This document shows, piece after piece, positions 61,486 to 64,000 of a stretch of 64,000 bases of DNA. Below the pieces are notes generated by a model that saw only the letters and a list, made by a program, of their open reading frames with translations, was not told the origin of the DNA and searched no databases. Within the stretch, counting starts at the first letter, position 1. Each line of letters starts with the position of its first letter. The translations under genes were made by a program, and so were the position numbers. Source of the stretch: CALNZV01 sp942491115 (GTDB taxonomy: Bacteria; Desulfobacterota; Desulfobacteria; Desulfobacterales; UBA5852); NCBI GenBank assembly GCA_942491115.1, contig CALNZV010000020.1:992001-1056000 (forward strand). Reading direction: 5' to 3'.

Positions 61486-62022
61486 ATGAAGCCACCCCTG
61501 CCGGAAATTCAAATCAGACGCATTCTCTACCCCACGGATCTGTCCGAGGGCGCGAGGCAGGCCTTTGCCTACGCGGTCAACCTGGCCAATCAGTACTGTG
61601 CCCAGTTGATACTTCTCCACGTGGTCGACACCGCCCCGGAAATGGTGGACCAACACGTCATCGGCTATATCGGCGCCGATGAGTGGGAAAAGATCAAACA
61701 GAACAACATCGACGAAACCAGGGATATTCTGATCGGTAAGCGACGGGGAGAGACGGCCATCCGAGAGGTGTTGGACCGGTTTTGTGCCAGCCTCCGCCCC
61801 GGCTCCGACGACCACGCCGCCGCCATGGACGAAACCCTGGTGGTTCAGGGTAACCCGGTTCAGGAAATTCTGAAAACGGCTGCAGAGAAGTCCTGCGATC
61901 TGATCGTAATGGGTTCCCACGGCCAGGGCGCCCTGTTGGATGTCATGATGGGCAGCACCACCAGTCGTGTGCTCCGACGGTCAAAAACGCCGGTACTGGT
62001 GGTTCGCCTTCCCGAGGCGTGA
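61486..62022 (+). CDS. Universal stress protein (UspA family)
   Basis: 178 residues from the ATG at 61486. UspA fold: RILYPTDLSEGARQAFAYAV, a conserved VVQGNPVQEILKTAAEKSCD, and the ATP-binding-type end IVMGSHGQGALLDVMMGSTT followed by SRVLRRSKTPVLVVRLP. It follows the TRAP permease by 25 bases, with overlapping upstream frame, a common neighbour of TRAP genes. Function in transport control is inferred. Confidence 0.88.
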   Translation: MKPPLPEIQIRRILYPTDLSEGARQAFAYAVNLANQYCAQLILLHVVDTAPEMVDQHVIGYIGADEWEKIKQNNIDETRDILIGKRRGETAIREVLDRFCASLRPGSDDHAAAMDETLVVQGNPVQEILKTAAEKSCDLIVMGSHGQGALLDVMMGSTTSRVLRRSKTPVLVVRLPEA

Positions 62023-62053
62023 CGCCGCCGCGTTAACCGCCTTGAAAGGAATG

Positions 62054-62124
62054 CCCCTTCCGCTCTCACCGCGGAGGGGGTTGCATCGCAGATGACCCGC
62101 CGACAACAGCGGGTCATTTTTTTT
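62054..62124 (+). terminator. Two tandem stem-loops ending the TRAP-Usp operon
   Basis: First stem: CCCCTTCCGC (62054-62063) with GCGGAGGGG (62071-62079). Second: ATGACCCGC (62092-62100) with GCGGGTCAT (62109-62117), followed by a run of eight Ts to 62124. The second is a standard rho-independent terminator. Confidence 0.88.
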
Positions 62125-62174
62125 GTGCGGGCGATGAAGGAAAAAACGCGTGGCCCCCATGCGGGCCGACCGGC

Positions 62175-64000
62175 CTACATACCCTTCTTAAAAAAATCCT
62201 CCGTATCGGAGATCGTATCCGGTGCTTTGGTGTATTCGGTCGGAACCGTCCCTTCCTTGAAGCACTCGAAAATGGTTTTCTCGGATTCGGGTATGGGAAG
62301 GAGGCCCGTTTCCGCATCGATCCGCGTAAAAACAATGCCCTCGGGCACATCGAAATCCCGAACCGGCTTACCCTCGTGAACCCGGCTCATATACGCCAGC
62401 CAGATGGGGCTGGCCGCCTTGGAGCCGGTTTCTCCCCGACCGAGAGGCCCTTCCTCGTCGAACCCCACCCATACGCCGGTGATGTTATCGGGTGTATACC
62501 CGACGAACCAGGCATCATAGAGGTTATTGGTCGTGCCGGTCTTACCGGCAACCGGGCGACCGAGGGCCTTGACGCGTCTGCCGGTTCCCTCCTTGACCAC
62601 ACTCTCCAACATACTGGTCACGATATATGCCGTCGTTTTCTCAATGACCTTCTCCCTTTCGATGGGGGTTTCTTCGAGCAGGTTCCCATCCCGGTCTTCG
62701 ATACGGGTAATGAAAATCGGACGGATATGATACCCTAAGTTGGCGAATACCGAATAGGCATTCACGAGTTCCAGCAGGGAGACCCCACTCGACCCCAGGG
62801 CGATGGACAGATCCCGGTTCATTTCGGACTCGATGCCCAAACGCCTGGCATAGTCGATGGCATAGTCGATGCCGATATCCCTGAGGATTTTGACGGTCAC
62901 CACATTGAGGGAGCGGGCAAGGGCACTTCGCACCAGGGTCGGTCCGGTAAAGGTATCCTTGTAATTCTTGGGTTTCCATACCATCTCCCGCTGGGTGTCT
63001 TCGAACACGATGGGCGAATCCACCACCACCGATGCCGTGGTATATTCTCGATCGATAGCGGCGGCGTAAATGATCGGCTTGAACGCGGATCCTGGCTGCC
63101 GCCGGGACTGAATCGCCCGATTGAACTGGCTCTCCTCGAAATCCCTTCCCCCGATCATGGCCTTCACCTGACCGGATCCCGCCTCCATGCTCAACAGGGC
63201 GGACTGGGCTTTGGGGACTTGTTCCAGTGCCATGCGCCAACCGCCGTCTGGAAGCGGTTCCTTCAGCTGAACGTCGATCACATCGCCTGCCGACAGAACC
63301 CGGCTTGGCCGGGTCACCGGGGCTGCGTCGTATCGGACATTCGGATCCGGTTGACGCGCCCAAGCCATATCCTCCAATGGGATGATGCCGGCCGTTTGGG
63401 GCGTTGCCACGGTGACAGTCTTTTTCTTGTCACTCACCTCGGTCACGATGCCGGTCACGATGCCTCCGGCTTCGGGCGGTGCATCGGAGTCGATGTCCGC
63501 CGCCAGCTCTTCCATGGCATCCTCCATCTGCGCCGGATCGACATGCCGCCTGGGTCCCCGGTATCCCTGCCGCTTGTCAAGGGCCCTAAGACCGCTTTCA
63601 ATCTCCTCGCGCGCCGCCATCTGCATGTCTACATCGACGGCGGTAAAGATTCTCAGACCGTCGTTGTAGAGCCGCTCAGGGCCGTATTTATTTTCCACGA
63701 ATCGCCGCACATGCTCCGTGTAATAGGGCACCTTTTCGGCAAACCAATTCCGCCGGTCCTTGATATGTAGCGGTTCGGCGGCGGCAGCGGCGGCCTGCTC
63801 CGGAGTGATATACCCCTCCCCCGACATCCGATTGAGCACGTAGAGCTTTCGCTGGCGAGCCCGCTCCGGAAACCGATGGGGGGAGTAGCGGCTCGGTGCC
63901 TGGGGCAATCCGGCCAGCACGGCACACTCGGCCAGGGTGAGATCCTTGACGGATTTACCGAAGTAGTTCTGGGCGGCCGATTCCACGCCATAGCCCCCAT
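62175..64000 (-). CDS. mrcA: Class A penicillin-binding protein 1A, 5' end outside window
   Basis: The C-terminal about 608 residues are seen, and the frame stays open to the right edge. N-terminal part shown is the end of the glycosyltransferase domain (YGVESAAQNYFGKSVKDLTL, LAGLPQAPSRYSP). Then come an OB-like insert (VTEVSDKKKTVTVATP) and the transpeptidase domain with RQPGSAFKPIIYA (SxxK), RSLNVVT (SxN) and PVAGKTGTTNN (KTG). It builds and cross-links peptidoglycan at the outer face of the inner membrane. Codon 603-equivalent GTG at 63984-63986 is not the true start. Confidence 0.93.
   Translation of the reverse strand, partial: GGYGVESAAQNYFGKSVKDLTLAECAVLAGLPQAPSRYSPHRFPERARQRKLYVLNRMSGEGYITPEQAAAAAAEPLHIKDRRNWFAEKVPYYTEHVRRFVENKYGPERLYNDGLRIFTAVDVDMQMAAREEIESGLRALDKRQGYRGPRRHVDPAQMEDAMEELAADIDSDAPPEAGGIVTGIVTEVSDKKKTVTVATPQTAGIIPLEDMAWARQPDPNVRYDAAPVTRPSRVLSAGDVIDVQLKEPLPDGGWRMALEQVPKAQSALLSMEAGSGQVKAMIGGRDFEESQFNRAIQSRRQPGSAFKPIIYAAAIDREYTTASVVVDSPIVFEDTQREMVWKPKNYKDTFTGPTLVRSALARSLNVVTVKILRDIGIDYAIDYARRLGIESEMNRDLSIALGSSGVSLLELVNAYSVFANLGYHIRPIFITRIEDRDGNLLEETPIEREKVIEKTTAYIVTSMLESVVKEGTGRRVKALGRPVAGKTGTTNNLYDAWFVGYTPDNITGVWVGFDEEGPLGRGETGSKAASPIWLAYMSRVHEGKPVRDFDVPEGIVFTRIDAETGLLPIPESEKTIFECFKEGTVPTEYTKAPDTISDTEDFFKKGM

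Noticed and set aside
1..64000. CRISPR arrays or prophage structural genes
   Set aside because: No regularly spaced repeats and no capsid, tail or terminase genes were seen; the only phage-like trace is the integrase relic.

Overview
This is a 64 kb piece of a GC-rich bacterial chromosome. The gene content suggests a deltaproteobacterium (Desulfobacterota, perhaps a Desulfobacterales-type anaerobe): several Liv, Dpp and TAXI-TRAP uptake systems, Mrp-type ion antiporter complexes with several NuoL/M/N-like subunits, radical SAM enzymes and a lower-ligand B12 gene. That placement is inferred from gene content only; no rRNA or other marker gene lies in the window.

Left part (1-18.3 kb): a frameshifted alkyl sulfatase, an AraC-methyltransferase fusion, and a DMT transporter with its middle deleted. 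A complete Mrp-like antiporter operon follows (E-F-G-[MbhD-MbhE-B fusion]-C-D-D-D), then a P-type cation ATPase. Next are a decayed IS481-like insertion sequence and an AbiE-type toxin-antitoxin pair. The antitoxin of that pair carries an N-terminal PD-(D/E)XK-like nuclease fold. The pair lies between two copies of a sequence matching the 3' end of a tmRNA (ssrA) gene, and a tyrosine-recombinase relic ends exactly at one copy. This is the clearest mobile or defence-like island in the window. A weaker third match near 3.26 kb leaves open a larger island that would include the antiporter operon and the ATPase.

Middle part (18.3-34.3 kb): a membrane-anchored lipase, an MntP manganese exporter, a nicotinamidase/nicotinate phosphoribosyltransferase pair for NAD salvage, an M28 peptidase, and a full branched-chain amino acid ABC operon (livK-H-M-G-F, leftward) with a good sigma70 promoter. 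NAD kinase follows, then a leftward panC-metK-ahcY group (pantothenate, SAM synthesis, SAH recycling) and a stand-alone cyclic-nucleotide-binding domain protein.

34.3-42 kb holds a second Mrp-like antiporter operon, read leftward, with the same E-F-G-DUF4040-B-C-D-D-D order as the first but split differently into genes. The window therefore carries two paralogous large antiporter complexes about 30 kb apart, with no hydrogenase or dehydrogenase module beside either.

Right part (42-64 kb): a dipeptide/oligopeptide ABC operon, a B12-binding radical SAM protein, cobT, a DUF4126 membrane protein, dksA, a PHP phosphoesterase, rnc, another radical SAM protein, a Cache/PAS histidine kinase with its NarL-type regulator, a TAXI-TRAP uptake system with a universal stress protein, and a class A penicillin-binding protein cut by the right edge. 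Most genes are ordinary housekeeping or transport. The places most worth a second look are the ssrA-bounded AbiE island and the duplicated antiporter operons.
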